From Bacteroidales bacterium (GTDB lineage Bacteria > Bacteroidota > Bacteroidia > Bacteroidales > F082): 15,944 nucleotides of DNA. Below the pieces are notes generated by a model. The model saw nothing but the letters and a program-made list of their open reading frames with translations. It did not search any database and had not been told where the DNA came from. The stretch covers positions 1-15,944 of the forward strand of contig JAOZNY010000022.1 of the NCBI GenBank assembly GCA_029933565.1, given 5' to 3'. Shown one piece after another: positions 15,802 to 15,944 of this stretch (its first letter is position 1; each line of letters starts with the position of its first letter). The position numbers and the translations under genes are program-made.

Positions 15802-15944
15802 ATCTTAAATAATTTAGTTCATTTTATGTATCACATAGCAATATCAAATAACAATCCTAAACCACAAATAACACAAATACGGAAAATTTGTCAGTATAAA
15901 AATACAAAAACTGCCTTTATGTCTTGTTTATCAATTAGTTACTG
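15802..15944 (-). promoter_or_regulatory. clpB upstream region with inverted and direct repeats
   Basis: No exact TAnnTTTG element was found here. An inverted repeat ACAAAT/ATTTGT (15873-15878 and 15886-15891, 7-nt spacer) overlaps a direct repeat CACAAATA (15863-15870 and 15872-15879). Together they could be an operator for heat-shock control. The CIRCE/HrcA element is absent. The region ends at the window edge. Confidence 0.3.

Overview
The window looks like chromosomal DNA of a member of the Bacteroidota, probably from the Bacteroidales/Marinilabiliales side, although the exact family cannot be read from it. The evidence is a low-GC sequence, a C-terminal type IX secretion (T9SS) sorting domain, a propeller/Y_Y_Y hybrid sensor kinase of the kind abundant in this phylum, promoter boxes matching the phylum-specific TAnnTTTG -7 element, starts without Shine-Dalgarno sequences, and ribosomal protein S1 with a long acidic N-terminal extension.

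Layout. Positions 1-2432 (+) hold the 3' part of a large secreted surface protein. It has a DUF11-like adhesin domain, dockerin-like repeats, a cohesin-like domain and a T9SS type A sorting domain; its start lies outside the window. A 255-nt spacer with several stem-loops and a rho-independent terminator follows. Positions 2688-7868 (-) hold a 1726-residue hybrid histidine kinase: lipoprotein-like signal, 14 propeller blades, Y_Y_Y domain, membrane helix, HisKA/HATPase, a degenerate receiver, an intact receiver and an Hpt domain. It points toward, and ends convergently with, the secreted protein gene. The 725-nt gap 7869-8593 has no confident protein gene. It does contain a well-formed + strand promoter followed about 33 nt downstream by a strong intrinsic terminator, that is, a candidate orphan small RNA of about 68 nt, and also a LacI-type palindrome.

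From 8594 the window is housekeeping: RNase Z (-, GTG start), a terminator, ribosomal protein S1 (-) with a leader hairpin close to its start codon, a divergent promoter region, a divergent YchF-family P-loop ATPase (+), a bidirectional terminator, and the ClpB disaggregase (-). These genes are stand-alone units rather than one operon: rpsA, ychF and the secreted protein gene each have their own terminator, and ychF/clpB share one.

Functional reading. The right half serves translation (S1, YchF), tRNA 3'-end maturation (RNase Z) and protein quality control (ClpB). The left half is accessory: a cell-surface T9SS protein next to a large envelope sensor. Whether they are functionally linked is unknown. 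No mobile element, CRISPR array, rRNA or tRNA gene was seen. I see no clear new multi-gene system. The items most worth following are the orphan small RNA unit, the pseudo-receiver in the hybrid kinase, and the structured 3' region behind the secreted protein gene.
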